A stretch of DNA of 64,000 nt from Corallium rubrum (GCA_964035015.1 OZ036010.1:3730104-3794103); one strand, 5' to 3'; positions 28,036 to 53,368 are shown, counted from the first letter of the stretch. Notes: a model not told the origin generated them from the sequence alone. A program made the numbers and translations.

Positions 28036-28937
28036 CCATAGTGGAAAGTAGGTCCCCTTGGCCGCAGGAGATCTCCTGCAGGATTCCGGGTGTCGTGTCA
28101 GAGCTACCGCATAGCCACACCCTAATTAGTTTCTCTGCCGTAATTAGCATTTCACCTGTTCACCACAACTACAAGGAAATATGTATCATAATCATATTAT
28201 GTTGTCTTACGAGCTGTTGAGCTCAGCTTAGTAGCAAGTTATTAGCTTTACCTAACGTGAGCGACGACTCCTCAACGGCAACGTGAACATCCACGTCCAC
28301 ATACATTTTGACTTTGGTACTCTCACTTTGCTGAATTGCTGCAGGTTTGATATCGGTTCCGCAATGAAGCAATGTCCAAGTTTTAGCGTTCTTTACAAAT
28401 ACCGGAGAAAAGACCAATGGGGAAAAAGCCGGCAAAACAAAGCGATCACTGACCGGAATTAGGGGGTGATTACATGGAGAAATTTCAGCCCGGGCTGAGA
28501 TTTCAGCCCGGGCTGAGATTTCAGCCCGGCTACTGAGGTATGGAAAGGAGGAGAATGATTTGAATAAGAATGCATGTTTGTTCTTATTCAAATCATTCTC
28601 CTCTTTTCCCTACCTCAGTAGCCGGGCTGAAATCTCAGCCCGGGCTGAAATTTCTCTATGTAATCGGCCCCTAAATATTGAAAATTTATGCTCGAGATAT
28701 CAATGTCACAGTTGCAAGTTTTCTAGAGTTACATTGGCATCGCTAGCTTTCTAACCACTACCGCTAGCTTTCCCCCACAATGACGATATCCTGCCACATT
28801 GGTCTTTCTACCGCGATATCGTGCCGCATTGCTGATTTTTCAAGCTGCCTACCGCACTATTCTACCGCATTGGAGCATTTTGCAAAGTAGCCTTCCGCAG
28901 GAGATCTTCCGCTAAAGTGGCCTACTTTCCACTATGG
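28036..28937. mobile_element. Inverted-repeat element with 8-bp target duplication
   Basis: CTGAACCC at 28028-28035 and 28938-28945. Ends CCATAGTGGAAAGTAGG and CCTACTTTCCACTATGG are perfect for 17 bp; GCAGGAGATCTCCTGC-like text follows. No ORF of its own; a second MITE is nested inside. Confidence 0.9.
28462..28671. mobile_element. Palindromic MITE nested in the element above
   Basis: Flanked by TTA (28459-28461) and TAA (28672-28674). Arms GATTACATGGAGAAATTTCA / TGAAATTTCTCTATGTAATC. Each arm carries repeats of TTTCAGCCCGGGCTGAGA, three in the left arm and two in the right. The inner stem GAATGATTTGAATAAGAA is also paired. Confidence 0.9.
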
Positions 28938-29543
28938 CTGAACCCCCATAAAATAAAGAATGAGCAATCCCTAATACCCTTACATCTATACGCTGACAGT
29001 ATAGCCATTTTTGGTCAGCTACAGTACATTACACATGACTTGACTAGCCGTTTTAACTTAATATTGATATTTGGCTTATATTTTGATATATTAATCTGTA
29101 CATCAATAATGTCAAGTAATTCAAAGCTTATATCTTAACTGACTAAAACAGAAACAATCTACTCTAATTCACTGTTTATTTCGCAAGAAATAATCTAAGT
29201 TGATGTCACAATAATTATATAAAACAAAAATTGGAACGCAGCCATATTGAACATTCAGAAAATCAAAATTTTAAAAAATAAGACATCTAGAAATACTTCT
29301 TTATATAAAAACCTTAAAACATCAAACTTTAAGCATTTAAGAATATCTAGAAAAACATGGATCCTTACCTGAGATTTTTTACACAAGTGAAAAGCTGTGA
29401 TTTATTTCAGACTTTGAATGACGATGAAGTTATTATGCATGTGCGAAAAATTTCCAAATGTTTTGATGGCCTGGGACGTAAATTGTGGTTTCATACCCAG
29501 GAATGGCCGTGTAAACTATTCTGTGCTCTCAGCCTCTCACCAC

Positions 29544-30213
29544 AATCTCGTACCCAGAGCCTGCGATCCTTTTGGTCAGTACCAAGGAACGGAGGCTCTG
29601 GGAAACTCCGATGAAACTCGGCACCTGATTGGTTAGTTCAATCAATCTCGACCCAGCAATAAATAACAGTGAAAATTAAAATTCTGTGCACGTTGCTAAC
29701 CTGCTTAATTGATTTATCAACGTTCTGTAACACATAATTATAAACGACAAACCCAATATACAATTGAACACATGAAATAATTAAAAACAGTGAAAATCCC
29801 GATAATTTACAAGTTAAAACTATTATTATTGTCGCTTTGTCGCCAAACAACATCTGTCGTCTTATTCGTCTCGTATCTATTCGCAGTTTCGTCTCAGAAC
29901 TTTAAAAATAACACTAGAGAATGCAAGGTCGAAATAATTTAGCCAAAATTCCTAACAGAAAGTACAATTCCTTACCTGAGCAGCTGAGTCGAGCCGATCA
30001 CGGCCGACGCGGACAAATAAAACCTACGGCTCAAATCACATCGTCCGGTCAACGTTTAGGAGAAAAGCAAAGAATGGCCATTCTTGCACGAAATGCTTTG
30101 TCGAGAGCCTTGTAAAACATGTTGATTTTATTCATCGGTAAACAATATTTCCCTGGTCTTCGGACTAGCGAACGGTACTGACCAAAAGGATCGCAGGCTC
30201 TGGGTACGAGATT
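29544..30213. mobile_element. Inverted-repeat element with 12-bp flanking duplication
   Basis: GCCTCTCACCAC occurs at 29532-29543 and 30214-30225. Ends AATCTCGTACCCAGAGCC and GGCTCTGGGTACGAGATT are perfect; pairing continues through TGCGATCCTTTTGGTCAGTA. The inside has an open stretch from 29921 (64 codons) with no recognisable product. Confidence 0.9.
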
Positions 30214-30624
30214 GCCTCTCACCACTGTATACAAATATATATTTGGCTCTGGGACTGTATATGCTCAAGGAGGCTATCTCGATATATGAGCAACTAAACA
30301 TGACCCTTATACCCTAACCCTTAGCCAAGCCTGAAGCCTAAGCTACCTTAGCCTACTGTTGGCACTGCATATTTCTATAACTACAGTATAGATTTAAGAT
30401 TTTTATACTGTAACCAAATGAAATTCCATGGTCTGGGTAATGGTTTTTCTGTTTCAAAATTTGTATCTCTGCAACTGTGGCTAAGAAAATGTAGTGAGTA
30501 ATTTAATTTATTAAGAATATTATATATAATTGAAAAAATGAGATGCTTGAAACTCTGAGTAGTGACGTCAACACAAAACCAGACTCCTAGAGCCAGAGGG
30601 AGGGGCTTATATAGGTCCAGTAGG

Positions 30625-31095
30625 GGAGGATGGTTAATAGATGGCCTGGGTAATAGACTGGGAGGGGGGTTAGAGGGAAGGGGTTAATAGAGGGAAGGGG
30701 GTTAGTGGAGGGAAGGGGGTTAGTGGAGGGTGGGGGGTCAGTAGAAGAGGGGGTTAGGAGAGGGAGGGTGTTAATAGAGGGAAGGGGGTTAGTGGAGAGA
30801 GGGGGGTGTTAATAGAGGGAAGGGGGTTAGTGGAGGGAGGGGGGTCAGTAGGAGAGGGGGTTAGTAGAGGGAGGGTGTTAATAGAGGGAAGGGGGTTAGT
30901 GGAGGGAGGGGGGTGTTAATAGAGGGAAGGGGGTTAGTGGATGGAGGGGGTGTTAATAGAGGGAAGGGGGTTAGTGGAGGGAAGGGGGTTAGTAGGAGAG
31001 GGGGTTAGGAGAGGGAGGGGGGTCTAATGGAGGAAAGAGTCTTAATATAGGCAGGGTGTTAATATGGAGGAAAGGGAGTTAAACAGACTGGGTGG
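30625..31095 (+). repeat. G-rich minisatellite
   Basis: About 25 short units of GGGGGTTAGTGGAGGGA and TGTTAATAGAGGGAAG in mixed order. Runs of 3-6 G on the plus (coding) strand make G-quadruplex formation possible. It lies just upstream of the first visible RCC1L-like exon. Confidence 0.9.
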
Positions 31096-31191
31096 GGTTA
31101 TGAGAGAAAATATGGTATCATATGGTACCTCTCCAACACATAATCTTTCAATCAAAAAAAGTTTTTTTTTCAATGAATATCCTTTATTTAG

Positions 31192-44643
<13,452 letters not shown>

Positions 44644-44727
44644 CTGACTGAAACCACGCATGGAGCAAAAATTTCCAATTGAACAAAATTAAAGCGCATC
44701 TAAATAATCAATTTATAAAAACGTTAT

Positions 44728-44975
44728 CATGTGTCATGTTATCACGTGTCATGTTATTACGTGTCATGTTATCACGTGTCATGTTATCACGTGTCATGTA
44801 ATCACGTGTCATGTTATCACGTGTCATGTTATCACGTGTCACGTTATCACGTTTTTACGTGTCATGTTCTCACGTGTCATGTTATCACGTGTCATGTTAT
44901 TACGTGTCATGTTATTACGTGTCACGTCATCATGTTAACGTTATTACGTTTCACAGTACTACGTCATCACTTATC
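44728..44975 (+). repeat. 15-bp array with CACGTG in each unit
   Basis: About fourteen GTGTCATGTTATCAC units (variants TTATTAC, TAATCAC) start 85 bp after the RCC1L-like stop codon. Each junction makes CACGTG or TACGTG. Confidence 0.95.
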
Positions 44976-44984
44976 ACGTATCCG

Positions 44985-45015
44985 TGATTGTTGCAAGACA
45001 AGTTGTACGAACAAC
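44985..45015 (+). repeat. Orphan unit of the 60-bp satellite
   Basis: GATTGTTGCAAGACAAGTTG and ACGAACAACTGCA; further partial units lie at 45306-45345 (plus) and 45527-45600 (minus). Confidence 0.7.
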
Positions 45016-45024
45016 TGCATGTGG

Positions 45025-45300
45025 GGTGTTGGTGGCACAGTGGTTAGCGCACGTGCCTTTCACCTCTGCGACCCAGGTTCAATTCCTGCTCTCAGCAGTT
45101 ATCTGATTAAAGTTTCACCTTGGCCGCATGTGAGAAGAGTGCTTCCAGTTTGACTCTACCAAACATCGCAGGTTTCCTCCGGGTACTCCGGTTTCCTCCT
45201 GTAGAAACAATGGACCAATGAGGGATGGCCCTTACTGGACCTCTAGGGAGAGAACAGTTAGCTATTAACTCATAGAGCTATCCAGTATAAATAAGATTAG
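45025..45300 (+). repeat. tRNA-headed SINE
   Basis: Pol III boxes: TGGCACAGTGGTTAGCGCA (A) and GGTTCAATTCC (B), 30-odd bases apart. The body contains the core GGTTTCCTCCGGGTACTCCG then GTTTCCTCC, and an AT-rich end. Confidence 0.85.
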
Positions 45301-45356
45301 TTTAACATGCCGTGCAATGGTCAAAATCGTGTGAGACAAGTTGAGGTAATCGTTAA

Positions 45357-45495
45357 GGCGGTTTTCCACTAGGCGACATTTGTCGACCGACTCGACATTT
45401 TTCTTTTGTCTTGGCTAATTAGTTCCACTCGAGAGCTTACGAGACAAAAGAAAATGTCGCTTTGCGCGACATTTTTCGCCTAGTGGAAAACCGCC
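45357..45495. mobile_element. Palindromic MITE (TTTTCCACTAGGCG)
   Basis: TTAA at 45353-45356, TTTA at right. GGCGGTTTTCCACTAGGCGA pairs with CGCCTAGTGGAAAACCGCC. The inner arm TCGACATTTTTCTTTTGTCT pairs with AGACAAAAGAAAATGTCG. The loop contains CTAATTAGTTCCACTCGAGAG. Confidence 0.9.
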
Positions 45496-45769
45496 TTTAC
45501 ACAAAGACAAGTAGAATCTATTTTGACTGGCGACGATCTTGACCATTGTACAGCATGTTATACGGTGCAATGGTTCATATAACTCGTCGTGCAACGCGTC
45601 AAATTGCCTGAAAATCTGGGGCAAATTGCATGCCTGAAAAATTGCACCGTGTAATTTTGACATGGTGTTATTAATAAAGGTGAGTTGCATTTTCTATTAA
45701 TTCTATTCAAGTCAAATGGCAAAAGTCGAGTTTAAAAGAAAAGCACTTAAAAACTTAATCTTAATTTAT

Positions 45770-46012
45770 TTAACGCCGATAACAGCAAGAAATGGCTTCC
45801 CAATCAGTACCATGCAACCCAGCGACCTGTGTGGCTGATCCACTGATGACATAAGGCAAGCTGCTCTGGTTGGCCGGTGCAGTAACCTGGGCTGGTATTG
45901 ATCTGTGCGATAACTTGAGAAATTCTAGCCGACGGGTCAACATTAAAATTTTCCGCCGAGAAATAGGAAAGTTTGCAGATATATGAAATCTGCTAAAAAT
46001 TCTAAGATACAT
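45770..46012 (-). other. Unassigned 80-codon open frame, weak
   Basis: The C-terminal half (QSSLPYVISGSATQVAGLHG) looks less random than nearby frames, and AATAAA overlaps the stop. An AG acceptor-like site precedes it. I do not recognise it, and no other exon supports it. Confidence 0.15.
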
Positions 46013-46384
46013 TATTGATCAAAAGTCGGAGCCGATTGCAAATGTATTTGCGGCCCTCCTACGAGTGTTTCAAGAGGTCGATTTGATATTTGGCCGCGTA
46101 GGCGCATGCATAAATCGATTATATTGGCTATTTGCGGTCCGCTTTGCCGGCGAAATGCAATTACGTGAGGAAAAGGTTCAGACTTGTACGTCACTTACGG
46201 TTTGTCTCGCCAAGTAACAAGCAGCAACTGGAATCCACACATCTTCCATGTAATCGAAAAGTTTTTAAATATAGCCTCCAGGATTACGGAGTTTCACCCA
46301 TGCCGGCGGCCTAACCGAGCCAGTCGGCCCCTTAGGCTTTGAATCGTTCGACGATTAACTATAGCTAAGATCGATTAAACTATA

Positions 46385-46560
46385 ATTGATTTTATGGAGG
46401 AAGGAAAACCGGAGGAGCCAGGAAAAAATACCTCGAAGCACAAGAGAGAACCAACAACTCTATATTTCAATAATATAGTTGATTTTACGCAGGGAGAAAA
46501 AGTGGAGGACCCAGGAAAACTAATACCTCGAAGCACAGGAGAGAACCAAGAACTCTACTA
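46385..46560 (-). repeat. Two partial SINE bodies
   Basis: Each has TTGATTTTAYGSAGG, a GGAGGAYCCAGGAAAA block and ACCTCGAAGCACARGAGAGA, as in the 5S-headed SINEs, but no head. Confidence 0.75.
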
Positions 46561-49030
46561 AATGTACACAATTTGTACACAATGTTATACTTAACTCTAT
46601 ATATACAGTATATAAATGGAACCCGTAGGCGTAGTAAAATAATAAAAGAACCGCTTTCGGCTAGCTCAGACAGAAATGGGTTGATCAGCCTATCCGCGCT
46701 TTTGTGGCACCTTGACCGTTATCGAGATACGGTTGGAAGGATCGTCTTAGTCCTCGATCTCGTTGAATAGAGACTTTTAAATTTTAAGAATACTTTTAAG
46801 CCAGATCGGTAGCGTTAACCTATGTCGGGTTCTTCACTCGGCTGCGTTGGAATTTATTTGTTGACTAAAGAGACGCAGCTTTACGTGAAGTAAACATGCG
46901 AGTAAACATGCGGTGTCCCCCGGCAAAGATTGCGGGGAAAACTGCATTAAAACTCTCAACCGTTTGTCTTGACATGAGTATATTGCACAAAATGAAATGC
47001 GAGTTAAGCTGGATTTCCGTGGGACGTAAAATGTCGTGCTTTTGACTTTTTTCTTTTAAATTTGTGCGTTTCCATGTGGAACGAAGTAGAAAACTATTTT
47101 GTACAATAGAAAAGTCGAACGCGCGATATTTTACGTCTATATAGTGAAAACCCAGCTCTATGCCCAGCTTTACGTGCTTAGCTTTGGCTCAGCTCAGCTC
47201 TGCATGACGCGTGCAATCTTGCGGCGAGATCTTGAGTTGATTATAAGATCAATATTAGCCTGTCCAAACTATAACATGCAGATGGAAACTATATGGTCAG
47301 AAAAATAATTTCCACTAAGCGATTGAGCGAAAAGGCTTTCTAATACCTCACCGGAGTCGGTTGCGAAACATCCAAGGCCAAGGTCGTACGCCATTTGGGA
47401 TGAACGCGCATTTGCTGTTTTGTGAGATAAACGTAATTAGTCAGGAACATATTATCATGTCCGTATTATATATATAGTGTGCATGCACATCTGCATACGA
47501 AAAGCGATTTACATTTGTAGAGTCAAAAAAGTTATATATATATATTTGGTTTGGAACTAATAAATACTTTACGGTTTGATCTGAAATAATGGGTTTAGCA
47601 TTAAAAATGTATATCTTTTTGTGGATTTTACAATAAATTTCAACATTTAAAATGCAATCTGAAATGGATTTCTTTCTAAACACGATAAATTATACATGGA
47701 AGATATATAAGATCAAACTTAAATTAAAAATTAAATATGTATTTTAAGCGTATTAAAGTTATCCTTTTTGAAAACATTCACGCATAAATATTCCTTTCAA
47801 TATATTAAACTTATTTTCTTGTTTTTGTGCTTCAGAAATACACCGTAGCTCTAGTCACGTTGCTTGATCTATATTTCCTCCGCAGATGCACTGAAGATAT
47901 CATCGAGGATATTCAGCCTCAATTAAGCATGATAAAGGATTACATGGGTTATACTCGTAAACTCTGACTGGGATGCGACGAGACATTAATACAATTTCAA
48001 CGCGCAGTCAAAATAGGGAGACGATAGGATCGAAAGAAACATATGTATATGAGACGAATGCAGCTGACGTGCGAAACGACAAGTACCTGATCATCAGCAA
48101 AATAAAACTACGCGACTCTTTTCAATCCAAGAGTACAAAAAAACATCCTTAAACGTGAAATATTTTATTTAGATTATCCTTCATGATTGGAAACTGTTTT
48201 TTACGAAAGAACTAAAGATTTTTAGGTCTATTTCTGTGTTAGTTACAGCCCTGTTACAGAAATGTATAATACTGCGCGAAGTGCGCACCTGCCAATCACG
48301 CCACTTCATATAGACGGCAGACAAACGCTCAAAGTTTAATTTCGACGACTTAAAAGTGAAATATATACGCCGGATTAATTTTTCGCGACCATTTATCTGG
48401 ACGCAAAGTGTTGCTTCAGATGTCGTTAAACGTTTTCCACAAGTTAATGACATTTTTCATGTAACACATCAATTCAGTTCTGGCGCCAACATATGAACGT
48501 TACGTTAAAAATCGTTAAAAACTGTTCCGTGTAAGATAATGCATTTTAAATTTTTTTTTTAAATTTCCCGTCTAAAAAAAATTGGAAGACTAGATCAAAG
48601 ATTTAACTTGTGGTTTTTAACTTTTTTTACATACATGTTCTTCAACCCGAGGCTTCAAAAGTTTACAATATAACTCATGTATATTATTATTAGGGTTTTG
48701 CCAATCGCATACAATTTCATCTGCCGATAGTTCTTTAATTTTATACACTACGTATAACAATACATGAGATTGATATTGTCCTTTCGGTGCCCAGTACTTG
48801 CCGAAATTGCTATCGAAAACGTGAAAAATAATTCACAGCTCGAAAGATAGCCAATAAAGCGTATTGTTTTCGGAGATACGACTTGGTCGTGTGCTTAGGA
48901 ACATCCAAGCACAGACGTTGTTTCACTAATTATTTAAATTAAGCCGTCAATAAAAGATATTTAAAGTATATACTAGTTTCGGAACTGGAACACATCACAC
49001 ATAATTGGCCCGGCATCGCGTCTACAGCTC
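46561..49030. other. No clear gene; AT-rich
   Basis: No exon, tandem array or inverted element identified. Short hairpin-like pairs (TTACGTC / GACGTAAAA near 47020-47130) hint at one more degraded MITE. Confidence 0.4.
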
Positions 49031-49090
49031 GATTAATCACCAGTGCAACAGATTCGAGACTCGTTGAGAGCTGGGGACGGAGAGTTTACG

Positions 49091-49108
49091 AAGATGACCA
49101 CCTTAGGA
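49091..49108 (+). CDS. Possible first coding exon (MTTLGP)
   Basis: ATGACCACCTTAGGACCG is followed directly by a strong GTAAGT donor. Upstream is a locally GC-richer stretch, and the start context GAAG-ATG-A is fair. No downstream exon could be recognised before 64000, so no family is assigned. Confidence 0.3.
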
Positions 49109-49828
49109 CCGGTAAGTTTTTGTTGGGTTTTGTTTCTCCTAGAACACAGTAGTTTTAGCTATATACTTCGCCTCTGGCGTGAGGCAGACTCTAGTTTCTG
49201 TCATACGGCATAACCTAAGGCAATGACGAATAAAGGCCAGTCGATTATAACAAAGGGGACCGCATTTTGGGACATGTGGTTTTGACCAGCTGAAATAAAA
49301 AGAAACCTCAGAAAAGAGGTTATAAAACTGTAAAGCGTACTAGAAATCATTCGTCTTTGGTGAAGCTTTGCCTAATCGTGGCCTAATTGAATGCATATAC
49401 ATGTTGTTTATACTTCATGTTAATGTTATCGCGCTTCGCCTTTGAAAAGAACTAACGAGAGCGTGCATGTATTATAAACAACAACGTATGTATATAGTTG
49501 TTATATGACATATGTATATATGCTTTGTCCACTAAAAAGGCGGAGACATTTAGGCAGACCTATATTTAAGTAATATAAAAGTAAAGTAATGTGTATAATA
49601 TGTGTAGAAAATTTTGAAGGTAGCTAGCTGTGAATATGTAAAGTGTTTGTATATTTTGATGAAAATATCGTGAAAAAAAGTCGGTTTTAAGTTATAAGGA
49701 AAGAAAAAGAAAAGAACGGAATTAATTGAAAGAGAAAAAAGAAAGAAACGGTAATCATGCATTCTTGTTGTACTATAATGCAAGGACGCAGCTCGACGTG
49801 GCGAGTGGAAAACGTTTATCAAAGTGCA

Positions 49829-49940
49829 CTATTTCGAATGATAATTGTGAGACAGTGAACTCGCGTGGAGAATAATAATAATAAGCTGTTACTTTTGTTA
49901 CGAGTTCAGTCCCACAATTATCGTTCGAAATCGTCATGTA
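49829..49940. repeat. Hairpin
   Basis: ATTTCGAATGATAATTGTGA pairs with TCCCACAATTATCGTTCGAAAT, and CAGTGAACTCG pairs with CGAGTTCAG. Confidence 0.7.
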
Positions 49941-50030
49941 TGAAGACTATTGTCTAGATATTGAAGAAACTATATATAGTCTGTTTCGAAATATCAAATA
50001 GCCCAAGTACTATTCATTCGACCTTCAGCT

Positions 50031-50103
50031 CCCACTGTAGCTCAGTCGGTAGAGTATCGGAGTAGTAAACCGAAGGTCGCGGGTTCGAATCCCAGCCGGG
50101 CCA
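50031..50103 (+). repeat. tRNA-like sequence (AGT anticodon position), pseudo-tRNA or SINE head
   Basis: A box TAGCTCAGTCGGTAGAG and B box GGTTCGAATCCC are near-perfect. The D arm and four anticodon-stem pairs form, with AGT in the loop. The acceptor stem and half of the T stem do not pair, so it is not a working tRNA gene. Confidence 0.7.
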
Positions 50104-50229
50104 AGTAGAGTTTTCTCTACTTGACCGGTATGGGTCGTCATTCAGAGTAACACCTTAATATTATAAGCGCATCATGTTAGGCCGCTATACTACTTAGTGC
50201 TTGTCTGAGCACAGCTTAAAGCTCGCTTA

Positions 50230-50444
50230 CAGCGCGTCCAGTCTAACCGAGGTCATGCAGTATGTATGTTCATTATCTAACCAAAGAGCAACTTGAACAC
50301 GATAGATTTTAAAATGAAAGACTTCCGTCTAAATTTTCTCTTATAAATTCATTTTAGCAAGAAATAGAAACAGTTCTTGTCATATGACAATTTTCTCTGT
50401 TCATTATGAAACTCTTTGTGACCTCGGTTAGACTGGACGCGCTG
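50230..50444. mobile_element. TA-flanked MITE
   Basis: TA at 50228-50229 and 50445-50446. Ends CAGCGCGTCCAGTCTAACCG and CGGTTAGACTGGACGCGCTG are perfect, continuing AGGTCA. Confidence 0.92.
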
Positions 50445-50675
50445 TAATGATCCAACATTGTTCGCAGAATCAATTACAATTGTTGGACATATTGCAGCGT
50501 GAAGTGTTAACACAGATGCAACCGCTTGCTTGAGTCTTTATAACAATTACGGCTCAAAACTACTATATTTTCAACTTTAGCTTCGCACTATTAAACTTGA
50601 CACACATATCTGTCCATTTAGAAACGTTCTCCATATCTTCTTTCGCGGATTTCGTGTCTGTTTATTTAGATTTAG

Positions 50676-50681
<6 letters not shown>

Positions 50682-50754
<73 letters not shown>
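50682..50754. repeat. (TA)n microsatellite
   Basis: About 36 TA dinucleotides. Confidence 0.97.
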
Positions 50755-50755
<1 letters not shown>

Positions 50756-50914
50756 GCCTAGTTTGACCTGACGAAGGCTGTGAAACTCAGCCGAGCATTT
50801 GTCATTAACATTTTTAAAAGTTTGTCTTAGTAGTGGCAATCTATTTGTTATTTTATCCATTTTATCTATTTTATAGTGTTTTTGAATTGCCGAGCTGTGT
50901 AGTCTACTAATCGA

Positions 50915-51010
50915 AATATAGTAAGGTTTGAACGTGGGAGTCTAACGTTTCGAGCGAAGGTCACGTTTCTTACTATATTTCGATTGTTGTTTCAACACAG
51001 TGCCTACGCA
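50915..51010. mobile_element. Half copy of the GAAACGTTAGACTCC hairpin family
   Basis: ATCGAAATATAGTAAGGTTT and TAACGTTTCGAGCGAAGG, with the closing TTACTATATTTCGATTG; the full palindrome is at 61345. Confidence 0.65.
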
Positions 51011-51021
51011 GCATACACTAA

Positions 51022-51064
51022 TTTATATATATATATATATATATATAATTTATATATATATATA
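51022..51064. repeat. (TA)n microsatellite
   Basis: Two TA runs separated by TTTATA-like text. Confidence 0.9.
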
Positions 51065-51639
51065 GTCCAACATCTGTTTTAATAGTTGTGCGTGTAACAT
51101 TCTAAAGCCGGCAATTTTAAACCATTTGCATTTTCGCAACTGTTTCCGGTTTGGCGTTAAAATATATAGATTCTGATACTCGAAACTTTTCTTCACCAAA
51201 AATCATAGCCAAATATTTCTCTTAAGACTTCGAAATTTTCCTTCATTGCAAAAAACCTTAGATCATGTGGTTTAATCGAATGAAATGTCAAATGTTTCTC
51301 TTAATACTTATATCGCAGGCAACGATTTTGAAAAGTATAGCATGCTTGGTCTGGCCATTGTGCCCATGTTGCCCTAGAACAATAGCTGTATGCTATATCC
51401 TATATCCTGAAAACCAGTAGCACCAGACACCAGCTTGCTGTTAATGTGAGTCAACCTCAATTTAAAAAGATATATATAGCACAAACATAACTAATCGCAA
51501 GTTGGCAGTCACGCTATCTTAGCCAGCCGCTCTGAATAATTTCCCGAAAATATTATGTAGCTTAAAACAGTTTAAATGAAGGGGGATAACATAATGCAAG
51601 ACTAAACAATATGAACGGCGAAGGGAACAGGTGGCAAAC

Positions 51640-51785
51640 TGCGGAGTCCTTCATCAGAGTAAAATGTAACAAAGGGCTCTGCTCTAAACGTCAGTATTTC
51701 ATTACCAATATTCTCAGTAGTTTACCACCTTTCCAATTTATTCTGTTCAAAACACTGCCTACGCACCACTCTACTTTTAAACAAT
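51640..51785. repeat. Dispersed repeat with AAACGTCAGTATTTC core
   Basis: Carries TTCATCAGAGTAAAATGTAA, CTAAACGTCAGTATTTCATT, AGTAGTTTACCACC and AAAACACTGCCTACGCACCA. Confidence 0.65.
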
Positions 51786-51828
51786 ATATAGACACATAAA
51801 CCATAACCAGTCGACAATTTAAAAAAAT

Positions 51829-52056
51829 AAAGAATAAAACATAATCCGAAAATCGTCATCTTGAGACTTGATATTCAAGTTAAAAACAAGATAAGACAAA
51901 ATGAGAGGTAATATTTCGACTCTATTTCAAATTCATTAATTGGTTTGATAACGACTTTGAAATAGAGTCGAAATATTACCTCTCATTTTGTCTTATCTTG
52001 TTTTTAACTTGAATATCAAGTCTCAAGATGCCGATTTTCGGATTATGTTTTATTCT
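51829..52056. mobile_element. Hairpin MITE, ~97-bp arms
   Basis: AATAAAACATAATCCGAAAATC at left pairs with the 52030-52056 end. GACTTGATATTCAAGTTAAA and GAGAGGTAATATTTCGACTC also match their complements, leaving a ~30-base loop. Arms are nearly identical, so it is probably young. Confidence 0.92.
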
Positions 52057-52309
52057 ATATACATTTTACTGACGTTTGTTACTTAACCAGTATACGAAAA
52101 CTGCTCAGTAAAACAATTTTTATCTGTTTTGTTTTATGATTTATGGCTCTCCATTTAATAGTTTTCAGCTACATGGGTTAGTATATCTTTAGTTTACGTT
52201 CTCGGCTTGGAAAATCAATCTCGGCTTGGAAAATCAATCGCCACGATTATATTATAGCTTGTTGCGCAGCACTGACCCGAACTCATCATGAGTATTGGCC
52301 CTGTTACAC

Positions 52310-52870
52310 ATATATGCCGTTTTTCATGCAACTTGTCTCACAACGATCTTGCATGGCCATGCCAATGGTTCGTACAACATGTCTCGCAACGATCTTGGCC
52401 ATTACACAGCATATTACACATGCACTGTACTGCAATAGTTCGTGCAACTTGTCTGGCAAAGATTCTGGCCTTTAGACAGCATGTTATACACACTGTAATA
52501 ATTCATGCAACTTGTCGTATGATCTTGATCATTGCACAGCATGTTATACACTGTAATGGTTCGTGCAACTTGTCTTATAATGATCTTGATCATTGCACAG
52601 CATGTTATACACTGTAATGGTTCATGCAACTTGTCTTACAATGATCTTGATCATTGCACAGCATGTTGCACACTGCAATGGTTCGTGCAACTTGTCTCAC
52701 AATGATTTTGACCATTGCATAGCATGTTGTACGGTGCAATGGTTCGTGCAACTTGTCTCACAACGATCTTGACCATTGCACAGCATGTTGCACGGTGCAG
52801 TGGTTCATGCAACTTGTCTCACAACGATCTTGACCATTGTGCAGCATGCAAAATGCACCGTGTAACAAGA
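52310..52870 (-). repeat. 60-bp hairpin satellite, second locus, about 9 copies
   Basis: Same unit as 35510-36945 but on the opposite strand: GTGCAACTTGTCTCACAAYG, ATCTTGACCATTGCACAGCA, TGTTRYACACTGCAATGGTT. Units at the left end are more diverged. Confidence 0.95.
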
Positions 52871-53144
52871 CTCAATTGTCTGATTACTTATTTCCTTAAT
52901 AATTTATGTAAGCTTAATCTTTATTTCTCACTCACCATATATAACTTTAGATGCTTAATTGGGAAACAGAATACAAAGTAATTCGAGAAACAGACTCAGT
53001 ATATATGGTTTGAACTGATGTGATATGTGGGTATCGCTATATTGTTTTGGAGGATTAAATCATTTAGGGGAGCTGTTAACATGAGCTGGACTATAACCCG
53101 TTCAACTGGGTTAGTTAGTGTCACGAAGTTCTTTCCTGGGCCGT

Positions 53145-53368
53145 AATAAGCCCTAATCAAACGAGAACGCAAGTTGGCAGTCACGCTATCTCAGCCAGCC
53201 GCTCTGAATAATTTCCCGAAAATATTATGTACCGTGACAAAGTTAAAACTTGTTTAAAACACTCATGAAACTTTTATTTTGTTAATTTGGGTGTTCGAAC
53301 AACCGCCACAGAAATTTGTGACTGCCAACTTGCGATGACTTGCGTTCTCGTTTGATTAGGGCTTAAGA
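53145..53368. mobile_element. MITE, TAA/TTA-flanked
   Basis: AAGCCCTAATCAAACGAGAA at left pairs with TTCTCGTTTGATTAGGGCTT at right. GCAAGTTGGCAGTCAC is paired inside. A stretch of its left part (GCCGCTCTGAATAATTTCCC) also occurs at 51527-51556. Confidence 0.85.

Noticed and set aside
29921..30115. First exon of the RCC1L-like gene
   Set aside because: The frame lies inside the 29544-30213 mobile element and has no suitable donor or targeting-peptide character.
30625..31095. Telomere-like GGGTTAG motifs
   Set aside because: GGGTTAG occurs only as part of a longer irregular G-rich unit; there is no pure TTAGGG run.
45770..46012. Gene 3' end on the minus strand (…YVISGSATQ…)
   Set aside because: No second exon, no recognised family, and dispersed repeats surround it. 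Listed only as a weak open frame.
50031..50103. Functional tRNA-Thr gene
   Set aside because: Acceptor stem and part of the T stem do not pair.
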